Source: Liolophura sinensis (Eukaryota; Mollusca; Polyplacophora; Chitonida; Chitonidae). From it: a stretch of DNA of 64,000 nt. The position numbers and the translations under genes are program-made. Below, piece by piece: positions 47,301-59,900 of the stretch. The stretch is taken from positions 24,003,501 through 24,067,500 of the forward strand of contig NC_088303.1 in the NCBI RefSeq assembly GCF_032854445.1, given 5' to 3'. The notes under the pieces were generated by a model. That model ran no database searches, was not told where the DNA came from, and was given only the letters and a program-made list of their open reading frames with translations. The number at the start of each line of letters is the position of its first letter. Within the stretch, counting starts at the first letter, position 1.

Positions 47301-47511
47301 TATTGAAGAATCCAGCTTCCGTTGGTTTGGTTTCAAATTTAACAAAACCCGGAATTGTCAGACAGAAAAACTATGTTTTCCTACTGGTTAGTGAGATGCC
47401 CTGTTCTCACCATTCATAAACCCTCTTAGCATAATGGAACTTATCTTGACCACAGTGCAAAACGTGATTCGAACAAATAAACACACCCCTAAACAATAAG
47501 CTCGCATGTTT
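44400..47511. other. Non-coding stretch with C/A-rich repeat
   Basis: Apart from the C-rich tract at 45,017-45,165, no gene or family is recognised. Around 46,570-46,700 two similar pieces ('ggtcaaagctgacatggtga' and 'ggtcaaagttgtctctgtgg') lie about 75 bp apart. Confidence 0.45.
45017..45165. repeat. C/A-rich cryptic repeat with 43-bp period
   Basis: Repeated 'cacccacc' and two copies of 'cccaaccctagc.cccaccc' whose starts are 43 bp apart (45,067 and 45,110). The strand is almost free of G. Confidence 0.8.
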
Positions 47512-47750
47512 GATTTATTTATTTCTTTGATTGGTGTTTTACCCCATACTCAAGAAACCTTCGCTTGTACAACGGCCACCAGCAATGTGGTGGGAGTAAA
47601 CTGGACAGAGCCCAGTGGAAACCCACAGCCATGCTAGCAGACTTTCTCGTGTTGTCCCATGAAGAACTGGACTCACAGCGACCGCAGTGGTGAGAGGCTC
47701 GTAATCATTGTGCTGCACTAGCAATCTAATCACTAGACCACGGAGGCCCA
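47512..47750 (-). mobile_element. Near-complete SINE, diverged
   Basis: Inverted tail 'gattggtgttttaccccata' preceded on the plus side by (attt)n, a shortened body and the complete A-box end ('ggcctccgtgg' on the minus strand). Part of the body around 'tccgcaggttg' is deleted. No target duplication was found. Confidence 0.85.
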
Positions 47751-47999
47751 ATGTCGCAAGTCCAGCTGCTGTTAGCTCAATCGCAGTGTCCCTATCTGCC
47801 AACTCAATGCTAACCGCCTATAACTTCAACCTACTCTTTAACCTGACATCAACGCTTTTGTCGGCATCGGTGGAATTTGTACACCACTGACTCCGCAAAC
47901 CTCATACACGATGGTGACAGTGCTTTAGTTTCCGCTGCTAGATCAGGGTTTTCGGTATATCATTCAGGTAAACAGATAATATGAAAACACAAAATGAAT

Positions 48000-49726
48000 A
48001 CAAAATGTAAAACAGTCATTATTTTAATATCAAAAGATAACATCATTATGTCCAGGAGAGAACATAATCTGTAGGAGGTAGAATAAAAACGCCATAGATA
48101 ACAAGGTGAAATATTATGTCAATAAATATCACTAAAATACAACATCAGAAGCTGAGATTTGTACGAAGTCCAAGAAACAACTTAGTATACAGTATGTATA
48201 TCCATCACACAGAGCCTAAACAACCAAAAGTACCTACATTTCACACTGGACTGACAGGTTGATCATCCAGTGAGATGTACAAATTGACCAAGGTCATCCA
48301 GGATGGGTGGAATGTTGATGAATATACAATGGAATAACAGGCTGATGATCCACTGACACTGGATTATGATGTCTGACGGAGTGGAGCTTCCAGGAAGACA
48401 GATTTTAATGTGGCTTTCTGCCATTCACTCACAATGCAAATGAGGGAGACGAATTTCTTCTCCTTAGTTGTAAAATCTAAAAGCCTGAATGTTCCCAATA
48501 AACATCAAGTCAATATTCCCAAGTCAATATATGTGCAAACATCATGTAAGTATAAATTTCTCCATACAAAAATAAGGGTTATATCAAACAGCTACAGAGT
48601 ACATGTACATATTTTATATACAAACAATACATCACAAAATAAACGCTTCAACTTATAAAACCAATACTATACATTTAGATTAAAATTATTGCACCAAAAA
48701 CATTGACACAAAAACAACCTTACTTTTACAGTCAGGACATGGATTTTCGAAGAACACCTGGCAAATGAACTGGAAATTCTAAATCAAAACAAACCTTTGG
48801 CAGTTATGACACAAATGGAAACCACCTCACCCACCAAAAAACAAGATCTTATCTTAACAAAATACAAGGTTACATTTGTTGTGTTGCCAGTCTTGGCACT
48901 CTTGTGTATCTCATTCCAAGACTAGACATCAGGGAGAACCATAGAACTTCCCTGGAATTTGTAAACTTCCAGTGGGTAAAATTCATGACTTTGTTATGCT
49001 CTTATTTACTGCATCCATCCATTCTCTTTAAGTCTTGCTTTAAGGTAACAAAAGATATATTGGCAAACAAAAAAGTTTATCATAATGTCAAAGAACAATA
49101 GGTCCATTCATCAAAAAACAGTATTGAAATGCCCTGTTCAGATTTTCTAATCACCTTAGTAACCTCGTGCTTTAAAATTAAATATCTTGGTTTCAGATTT
49201 AGTTGAAAGAAAAGCACTGCCAGTATACATACAACCATTTTCTTAGCACTCTCCATTATGATTTACAGCATTGTTGACTTTGTTTGATAGGTTCTGTATG
49301 CACTATGAAATATGACATTTAAAAAGCAAGAAACAGGATGTGACTCGTCCTGAACACCTCTTTTCATGTTAGCACCGTCTTGACTGAGAATTCCATCACA
49401 GTTATGTTAAAATGCGTAGTATGTGATAAAATTTAGCAGGTCACCATAGCAGACAGGTGAAGTATGAAGTCCATATCAGTATTTAGACCATGCCAGTACA
49501 AAGCTCACAAGCATGAAGTCCATGTCAGCATTTAGACCCTGCCAGCATAAAGCTCACGTCAGTATGAAGTTGGCATGAAAACAACTGTCTGTATGATGTA
49601 CACGCCAGTATGAAGTTTGCATGAATATGAAGTCCACACCAGTATGAAGTCTGTATTCGTCAGTGAGATCAATACATGCACTACCGAGATGTTAGCACGG
49701 GGCAGATTCCAATGAATTATGAACCT
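48000..49726 (-). other. Probable 3' UTR of the multi-PH gene
   Basis: Downstream of the TAA at 49,727-49,729 there is no further exon-like sequence. A minus-strand 'attaaa' (plus 48,022-48,027) followed by T/G-rich sequence is the best polyadenylation candidate I see, giving a UTR of about 1.7 kb. The end is inferred. Confidence 0.35.
49455..49665. repeat. Degenerate repeat in the probable 3' UTR
   Basis: 'cagtatgaagtccatatcag', 'agcatgaagtccatgtcagc', 'cagtatgaagttggcatgaa' and similar pieces recur irregularly, about nine times. Confidence 0.75.
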
Positions 49727-49786
49727 TTAGGAGTTCTGTGAGCCTTGAGTTTTCTGAAGGGCTAAACGCGACATCCTCTCAAATTC
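49727..49786 (-). CDS. Exon 8: C-terminus
   Basis: Acceptor 'gtgtctttttcag', then EFERMSRLALQKTQGSQNS and TAA. At 20 codons it is very short, but the acceptor and phase fit exon 7. Confidence 0.82.
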   Translation of the reverse strand, partial: EFERMSRLALQKTQGSQNS

Positions 49787-52700
49787 CTGAAAAAGACACA
49801 AACCCAGTTATTTGTATTCAAATGAATGATACAATCAAGAGCTTCAGAAATCCCCTTAAAGAAAACAGATTTCAGAAAAAAAAAGTTGAAAAGATGTGAC
49901 TATTAAGAGACTGGTTTACAAATCACACTGGAATTTTTTAATGTTTGAAAAAGTACAGAAAGTTTAAACAGGGGGATATTCAGATTAAAACTCATACAAG
50001 GTGAAAAATTAATTACCTCTATGTCTGCTAAAACGCGCGGACTAATCTCTCGCCTTGGGGACACTTTAGGAGAAGGGGGCTGTGCTTGAGCTGCTTCTGC
50101 ACGGAGACAATTTCCTGGTGCTATTTCATTGGCTGGTTCAGGCTGAGGTGATTCCTTCCCATTTCGCTTTCTCCTAAACCAACCTTTACCTTTGTTCACC
50201 TTAGCTAATGAAATACTGTCCAAGGAGGAGTCATTAGGCGGGATCCTGCTACCATGGTTACTGTCACTCACTGGAACTGACGGTCTTTGATTGACAGCAC
50301 TATCCTCTCCTCTGGGACTTTCCTGTGGTACTGAAAGAGCAAGTCCTGTTAACTTAAGACTCTGAGTTCTCTTGCGAGATTCTTTCTGGATTTTGCCAGA
50401 GAAGAGTCCATGGCGACGCTGATTCTCTGGGCTGCCACGGTTGTTGTTGGCGAGGTCCAGCCATGTGGGACGCAAGGTCTGGCGGTCTTTCTCTCTGTAT
50501 GTCAAATCTTGATCGATCACCTGCAGCCGGCTGGTCAATTCCTTTACCTGCTCCTCCATAAACGGGCTGTTGTTGTTGCTGTTTGCCTCTGTTGGGGGCT
50601 TCTGCCTTCCAACAAATCGAAAGAGAGGTTTCTTCCTTGAAGTGTTCACTGTTCGTAGCTCCATTTGTCTCTGAAGTGTATCAACCTGTAAGAATATGTT
50701 ACAGTTAGTAATGGCCACATTTGATTGGTGTTTTACATTGTACTCAAGAATATTTCACTTATACGACGCCGGCCTGCCTTATGGTGGGAGGAAACCGCGC
50801 AGAGCCTGGGAAAAACCCACACCCATCCGCAGGTTGATGACAGACCTTACTAATTACGGCCGGAGAGGTAGCCAGCATGAGCTCACAGTGACCGCATTGG
50901 TGAGAGGCTCCTGGGTTATTACGCTGCGCCAGTGCGCTAACAAACTGAGCCACGGGGCCCATATGGCCACAAGTAGAAAAACTCAAACAGCTAAAGACTT
51001 CAGGTTATACCAATGCATAAAATAATGTACATGCAATGAACTGAATGTACAGGTACATCTATCTTGATGTGTCAGCTACATTGTATCATAAATGTAGAAT
51101 TTGTATAATTTTATGTACAAAACTTGTCTTTATCAAGATCTATAGATTTGGATTAAAAGTCCACTGGTTCATAATTTTGGACAAGCTGGTCTGGGTAAAC
51201 TGTACAAAGTATCAAATAAACAGATCAGAACAGAACACACCTTCAACTGGGTGGACAAGCGCCGCTGTCGCAGAGAAGTGATCTCCTGAACCAGTTGCTC
51301 TTCCTGCACCTTCTTATCCAAATTTTTGGGCACAGACTGGCTTACGTGCATTAAGGAAGCTCGCTGTCATGTAGAAAACAAAATTACATTTATCATTTAT
51401 GTTTCGTTATTCATTTTTTCTACTTGAAGGTTTTCGTATAGAACAGGTGGAAAAAGTTATGACTCAACATTCTGTGCACCAGAAGACATCTTTTATTTCA
51501 AGACAAGTCACACCATAACAACAAGAGTACACATATTATTACTTTTCAATACGCGAATGCTTTTTTACTTGAATTACTTTACAAGCAGCTTGCTAATTTA
51601 TATATCATATTATTTATTTATTTTATTATCAAATTTCTCTCCTCATACCGAAGACGCTAAATCCACACATATACATCATCAATAATTTGGAACTGTCTGA
51701 ATACAGTAAAATTATTTCACCATTTTCCTAAATCATCTATCAGGAAGACAACTGCTGGCTCACCTTTCTCCTGGTTTCAGACTGTTTTTGCTCCAAGTCA
51801 TGCTTCAGTTTCAGGACTTGCTGGAGCAGATGTTGACGAGCATCAGACACCACTGAGGTTTCCTCTGCAGTGCGTACTAACTGAGACGAGGTGTCAGTGT
51901 CATGTGTGGTGTCACATGCTAAGTCTTCAGTAATGTCCACGTTGTCTTCAGGCACACTGGAATCATCTGCAAAGATAAAACAAGAGTGACACACATCAGT
52001 CAACCTGTGATTAAGGGGAGACAACTTTAGTTCACATCTATCAAAATATCTTCACAGTGCAAATCACTATCCAAGCCAACAGATGGAATGTAAGCTGTCC
52101 TCACATAAAGACTTCATTACTGAGTCTGACAGATGAATTTTTAAATTTCCAGAACATGTTTCACATGTCCATATCAGCCATAGGTATGTACAATAATTTA
52201 GTCATTAGTCATGCAGAGGTACACATAAAAAAAAATTTGATCTATTGAAAGGATAATTTCCAAAAATGCTAAAATTTCTTTGACCTTTGGGTCTCCATGA
52301 GTACATTTAACAGCTCTTACCTGACAAGACTGTGGTTCGCATCTGGTCACGGGTGGGTGGGGTACCTCCAGGCAGGTGGCTTCTCTCAGGCGTGGATATC
52401 CCCTCCCCAATGTTCATGGACCACTCAGCCATTGCAGATTCACTGTCAGCAGCCAGAAATATGGGGAAGTATCGCTACGGAAACAGTGAAGCACAATACT
52501 TCAATATGTTAATAACTGGTGCATAAGTGTGCCCAAGTGATGTAAACTGTGCTAGATGTGAGATTTGGACAAGATGTATTTATTTTATTTATTTCATTGA
52601 TGTTTTATGACGTACTCAGAACGTCGACCAGCATTATGTTGGGAGGAAACCGGACAGAGCCCATGGGGAATCCACGACCATCTGCAGGTTGCTGGTAGAC

Positions 52701-55700
52701 CTGTGGACAAGATGTAAGGTGTATTCATGCATTAAAGCGATGTAAGCGGTGTGCAAGTGCTAGGTGTGCAAGTGTTATTCTGCCAGCCAAAGCTGGACCA
52801 AAATCAGAAAGGTTTGTCGTCTAACTAGTCTAATCACCTTTTACAAAAACCTTAATGAGTTCAGAGAAATAGTTACCTTGTGATGTAACTCCAAGACAAA
52901 GCTCTTGGCCTGGAATCTCTCGTGATGACAGGTAACAGAGAAATTATCCAGGTTAATGGCATCAACAGTGACAAAATCCGCAGGTGTGAGGTAACAGTAG
53001 AGCCAGCCAGACTTCAGACAGTACCAGTATCTGAAATACACATCAATACACACTGTCAGTCAACCATGATGGATAGACATATACAGATACACTGAAGATC
53101 ATATATAATATTAGATGTTTCAAAAGTCAACATCCTACAATTCTCAACACTGGTGTAGACTTCAAATTCAATGTTAAACCTAAAGGGAACTAACCTAAAC
53201 ATTTATATGTGCCTATTTCAATTGTACGCTTTTTTTTTCTTCTTTTTTATTTCCTGGTCTAAAATCGAAGAAGGCTCTTAAGCTGTTTCTGATTTTAGTA
53301 GATGATTTTTAAATATTTATTTTTACCCTATACTGAAAAACTGGACATTGAAAAATAAATAAAAATCTGTGCCTCCATATACATGTGTTCATGACGTCGA
53401 TTCTATAAAATCTGTCAGTGTGTTCAGAACTGCAGTGTAACCTTCTCAATACAGCTCGGTCAACTTACTTGACCCATGCTCCATCCTGATGCCTCCTCTC
53501 CAGATAGCCGCAATGGTCAGGCGTCCCTAACTGCTGGACAGGCAGGTGTTTGACTGTGACAGGCTTGTGACGTCTTGGCACCTGCTGGGAAGAGTCACCT
53601 GTCTCCTCACCTCGCTCTACACTCTCTTCTTTACACGACTTCTTCTGGAAACAGAGATACCAAACTGTATTTAGCACATACATATACACATATATACATG
53701 AGTGCAATAGTACTGACTATACAGCCTGGGTTTCCCTTTAAAGTAAATCGAGGTATCACAGAATATCAATACATGCATTATTTACCTCTACTACAATAGA
53801 GCTGGCTTTGTCTGAAAATGTCTGAGTCAGTTGTTACAGATTTAGATGTTTATATACACCTACATGGAATGCCACAGTGATTACAATGCAAGGTACAAGT
53901 GTGTATAGTACATACATGCACGTATACCATGCACTGTCATTAATGTATGTATAATATATGACATATGCATTCATAAACACCAGCCTATATGCTATATGCA
54001 CAGAAGCATAAATATACACATAATTATGCACCCTGCAGTGACATGTCCCAAGCCTCACAGTGATAGCATGGGAATTAACACCTAAATCATAATGTTTACT
54101 AATCTAGGTAAAAATGTAAAATGTTCCTATCTTGTAAAAGTATCTGTCTATATATGTAAATACATGTGTGTATCTACATAAGTTGTTCATGTATCAGAAA
54201 CTGCTCTTTCTATGTGTGAAAAACATGTCAAGTGTGTATATGTACATGTGCTAAAGTATATGCACTTTTTACATTTGCAGACAGTGTACCATATACTCCT
54301 GAGTACAAATTCATACATTATAAGTTAATGTATTCACCTAAATAGATTTATGGCCCTATTCGCTTAAGCTCTGCTATCACAGCTAACAACAATCTTATTC
54401 ATTTCACAGTAATCATTACAGGACATAGTAACCATGCATTCTTCACACACACTTCCAGCACATTTGTAAACTTTTCAATGACTAGATCATGGAGGTAAAC
54501 GGTTTGCGGCAGGTCTTTGATCTGCTCTAGACGGCAGGATAACATGCCTGAAATGGCCTGGGCTATTCATACCTACGTCAGTTAAAGAGGACTAGATGAC
54601 GACAAACTGTCAACACCGATAATAGTACTAGTCATTTGGAAGCAACCATGCATGATGTGACATGCTTGATTGATCCTCAAACATTCTGGCACGTGTCCAT
54701 GAGGTTTGACCCCGTGCACATTTACATGGGGAAAGTTTTTAATTAACGTAAGACCCCACGTCACTTCAAGGCCTTTACGCGAAAGTTCAAATATCTGTAT
54801 TCAAATATATGTATGAACTAAAGTGCACAGATCATAAAAGGACATTCATCAGTAAAAATGAAAATTATTTCTCAATTCAGTTAAAATCGACTCACAAATC
54901 ATAACTATAAATACACATAAGTGCATGTTTAGTGAAGCTGAAAGCATTTGACTCAAATCCATGGTACAATCTGGTGACTAAGCATATAAAATATCAGCAA
55001 AGAAACACAGATTGACAGAAGTGTTTGAAACGGATACTGAACAGTGTCAGGAGCTACAGATACATGTCTGTGTGGTAGATGTGACATACACATAGCTCAA
55101 CTTACATGTACATACATGTACATATATACATGTACACATGTGGGCATGTGTGTGACCATCGTATGTTAACAGGACATGTATGACCCCCATAAAACCAGTC
55201 ATACATGTGCACTGTTCAGAACGAACTAATTTATGCTGTGGAAAACCAGATCCAGCTTAACCATGTTCACAGATTCTTAATAGAATTGCACCCAGGTGAA
55301 GCCTCCTGTTTTTACGTTCTTGATCATTTATGCACCTTATTCAAGTTGATCTTTTAACAGTACCAGACACTATACATGTATATATGAACTTTGGCTACTT
55401 TTGTAATCCTAAATGTGCGAAAGTGTTGCCTCAAAACGTACAATTTTCCCACTCACATGTACACAGAAATCTCAATCAAAAATATGCAGCATATACATGG
55501 ATGTAAAAGGCAGACTCCACTAGACCCAACAACCACAACAACTGCCAGAATTCATGTATCACTTGAATAGGAAATAATCATAGTACGCTTCCTGTATTCA
55601 ATTTCCAGTAAAACGTAGTATATGTACATTGGTTAACTTCTGTGGTTGTTTATATATATAAATATCTAGTGGAACTCGTCCTTTACAATACCTGTAGTAA

Positions 55701-56920
55701 TGCCACAGGTGAGGTTTACCTTGCTAGAGAAGATGGGTATGCACCTGCCCTGCTGTCTGCTCTGTTTACGCATGTTCTCAGTTTTCAGTACCTTATATGC
55801 ACTGCGACCGGCAAAACTGGTTTCCCAGTCAATAAGTCAATCTCACATCAATATCGGCTTTGTGAATACAACAACAGAACCTCAGCTACTTTCTTGACTG
55901 CTGACATCTTACACAGAATTCACACAAGGCGGTATCTGGTAGGTCCATGAACACAAAGGCTGTTAAACTTGTTGATACACTGTACTAATCCCTAGAGAAC
56001 ACTGTCACACAGTGTCATACTGCCACAGTATCACACTGCCACAGTGTCATACTGTCAGCAATACTGCACTCATACCAGTGCTCCTATAGCTATCTAGAAG
56101 CACGTGCACAAAACATTTAATCATGCATGGTCACGTTTAACGATACTGATTAAGGTAGAATGGACAAGTGCCTGAAACTTTACACATCATCAGTCACAAA
56201 AATATCCTGCTTTAGAAATCCAAATTTACACAACGCCCTGCTTGCAACTTAAAAGTTGTGCCATACAGGTAAATTGGTAACGAATGACAAATTATTAACT
56301 GTACAGACGCGCTCATAACAGCAGCACATGCAACAGATGGCTGGATGTTAAACCCACCAGCTGTCACTGTATAAATATACTGGATTCACCAAGGCCAACA
56401 CATCACACCAACACACAGGCATACATGTACCGGTAAGCCCGTCAAGATGAGGGCTAACTACTGTACAATACTGACTATGGTTAATAGACTGGTTTGTACA
56501 ATACCGTGCTCTATGTGGACTCTATTTAATAGATCTACCCTATTATAGCACGGACATTTAAACACTAAAGAAAAATCGCTACATACAATGGATCAGCTTT
56601 GTTTGGTGCCAGGCACATATGACTGATTCACAGCAGTGGCATCAGTTTGACAATGTTTTACAGCCCACTTGTTTAGTGCATGGTACCGAGGTTTTACAGT
56701 GACATTGTGAATCTGAATGCTGAACATTTATACTTTGTCTATCAAGTTTTTTCAACTCTAAAGCTCTCAGCACAACTCTCAGCTACGTGTAGCAGTGGGA
56801 TATCTTCTCAGGTCACAGATATCCAGTTTATCAAGTACTTTGTATTAAAACCTTTATACAAAAGCTTCACAATGACTTTCAGTCAACATAGGAACAGGTA
56901 ATAAATTATATGTACCAGTA

Positions 56921-56977
<57 letters not shown>

Positions 56978-59900
56978 GATATCTTTTATACCTGCTTACA
57001 CAGTGAACACAGAAAAACTGGAGATAGCATTCCACACTTGCTGGCATCAAAAGAAAAGATACATCTACATATACAGGTTATATGTACATATAAAAGTCCT
57101 TTGACTTACAATCATAAAATGTATAGTATAAACAAGTTCAATTTACACTAGTATGTACACGTAACAGAAAACACATGTACAAGTACATGCATTATGGACC
57201 TGTTAATCTTACCAGGCCATGTATCTGTGCCAATTCTTCAAATGCGTATAAATTATCAATCAAGCCCAATCTAGCATTAGTGCTTTACACATGAATTTAC
57301 TGAACTGATTTAGTGACTTACGTCTGACTTGAATTGACTTTTGAAACATTTACACTAAGTGGCCTCACTGTGGGTCTGCACACTAACATTTCCCTTTCCA
57401 CTCTTTACATGCTACAGCCACTGCTAATGTGAGTTGCTGTGTGGCAGTGTGCAGGTACATTTGGCTGAGGCAATCTTTAAGCAGATCAGTAAAAAATAGC
57501 TCATTAGACGTCACCTGAGAGCTGTCATGGCTGTATTCTAAAGTTTTTTTTGAGCTTTTGACACAAGACTTCTTTTAATTTCATATTTTTTTCATTGGTC
57601 AAAATACAAAAAAAAAATTGCCTACTGATCTACCCTATGTTTACTGATAAAGTTGGGTTATCCCCAATAAAAAATCTTTTAATGACAGCCTACAATAAAC
57701 AAAGTATGACTAACGACATGATAGAAGACAGGTAAAAAGTCCTACTCTGAAACTCTCTAACTTTTACATATGAACAATGATAAATAAAGAGCATGCTGTA
57801 AATGTCTCAGTGGAGTGGATTTAATTCTTACAAAACACACAAAAGTTGAATACCGATTCTTGTACTCACCACTTCTCTGGATTCTTCACTTTTCACGGGA
57901 GAGACTACATCATCTTTTTCTACTGAAAAACTATCCGAAATCGGAATGTCGATCAAAACCTCTTCACTATGCCATTTTTTCCTCCTGTCTGAGAAAGTTT
58001 TCTTGATCTTTTGGGCATGTTTCCTGATTGCTGTGAGACGAAACTCATTATCGCTCTGCCAAACCCTTGTGACAGAATTGTCATGCCGAGGCCCATAATC
58101 CATGCTGGCATTGCTTGAGGATTCCAGGGTAGAGCTGTACACTGTGCTGCAGGAGCTAGACGTATCCCAGGCTGTGATTAGTTCATTGTCACACATCTGT
58201 GACATATGATGAGACACTGTCACTCTGCCCTGTTCTGTTGAGACAATCTCCAAACCATCAGACAAACAAGTTGAAGAGAGTTTTTCATGATCAACTGAAG
58301 AGCTCAAGGTGGGAAATTCACAAGGTTCAAGGTCATTTGCTGGTGATCCCAAAGCGTATCTGGCATTTGTTTTTGCAAAGAGTCCAGGAGTGACCCACGA
58401 CTCAGCATCAAAACTATCTTGGGTGGAATCTGGATTGTCAACACTGACTTGACTGGCTTCCATCTGCAAGACCTGAATCCAACGAGCCAGGTCTAAGCTA
58501 TGGGCTGCACACAGGTAAATGCTTTTACAGTTCGGTTGAGAAAGCTTGAACACATACGGCTTTGTGATCTTGTTTTTCTTCTGTCTGCCATTGAGTAGGT
58601 ATGTAATAGTGTAGTTGGACAATATGGCCATGAATTCCGGATTCTCGCTGTTATTTTTTGTCTTGAAGGCATACAGGCATCCTCTACTCACAACAAAAAA
58701 CAGCTTCTGCCATTTCAGTAAGACCTTGTGTTGCATGAAGCCCGACATCTTCACCTCCACCAGGGAGCCAAGGGTGATACCTGAGAGGGAAGACTTTCCT
58801 TTCTTGCCAAACATTCTCTCCTTGAAGCCAGATGCCCTTCGCACCAAGCCCGATGTTACTGGAGTAATTTTACTCAGATCCAGGGACTGTGATAATGGTC
58901 TCCTGCAAGAGCTGCTCTTCTTGCCTCCTAGCTTCCTTCCATCTTCAATAACTGGTGGTGAGAGCTCAGTACTGGACAGGAGATTCCCATTATCTGTTGC
59001 TGGTGCATTTGACAAAGGATTTGAGTTGGATTTCCGCAGAACTATTCGGTCAATGTTCTCCATGCTTGTAAAGTGTCTTCTGTCTAGGGAAAAAGCTTTG
59101 GGAGATGAGAATGACAGACTGTGTGAAGGTCTTGCCTTCAATGGTGATGACTGACCATTCTCAGGGCAATCTCTGCGCAAAAACTTCTTGAAATCAGAAC
59201 TGTCAAGCATACTAATGCCACTTTCTTTAGATGTTGTACTCGATTCGCTCTGCAGAGAAAGATCTGAACACGAATTCTGAAGGTCCAAATGGAAATGTTT
59301 GTTTTTGCTAAACAACACAGGCGAATCCAAAGAATCCGGCGAACCAAGGCTTATTTCCATGTCCATGCCTATCTCACTTGTTATCAAAGGATTAAAACTG
59401 AAGTTTTCCTCTGATCCAAAGCAGTTTCCATTCCCTTGTTTCATGTCCAATCCTTCCCGACAAAGAGGAGAATCTTGATCAAAGTTTGACGCCATTTTTA
59501 AAGCATTCACCCATTTCATGTGGTCCTCCGAATTCTTGGCAAAGAATGTATGTTCCTGTCCAGCAATGTTTGAGTCAATTGTAATCCTCCAAGTGTTGGT
59601 CTGGCTCTTGCCAAGCACACTTGTATGATTAGGATTCAAAGAGTTGTCTGAGCCGTATATATCTGCCCCTGGTAACAAAATGGACAGTATCGGCTTGTTG
59701 GATTCCTTATTCTCAAAAATGCACATGATGATATCTGCAATAACACACCAACGCTCCAGTCCAGACTCTTGGTGATACAGCCAGCCCAAGTTATCAGCCA
59801 ACACCAAGTCTGATTTCTCAATATCCTTCAACAGATCAGACATATTTTCAATGATGGCCAGTTCAGAGAGGCTCTGTAAGGGGCTGTTGGAGCTGTACCC

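Larger units (their letters stand above)
53645..57869 (-). other. Large intron (4.2 kb)
   Basis: Between exons 1 and 2 of the multi-PH gene. It contains many 'acatgtacat'-type palindromic runs (around 55,100-55,145), the AT tract at 56,925-56,975, a short 'tgtcatactgccacag' tandem at 55,995-56,060 and the candidate exon at 54,453-54,545. Confidence 0.7.

Noticed and set aside
53645-54600. Candidate at 54,453-54,545 as an internal exon between exons 1 and 2
   Set aside because: Exon 1 ends in phase 0, while the acceptors before the segment would need phase 1; only an alternative first exon fits.
55642-55950. 102-codon plus-strand frame in the large intron
   Set aside because: Opposite strand to the gene, no motif, and a second overlapping frame is equally open.
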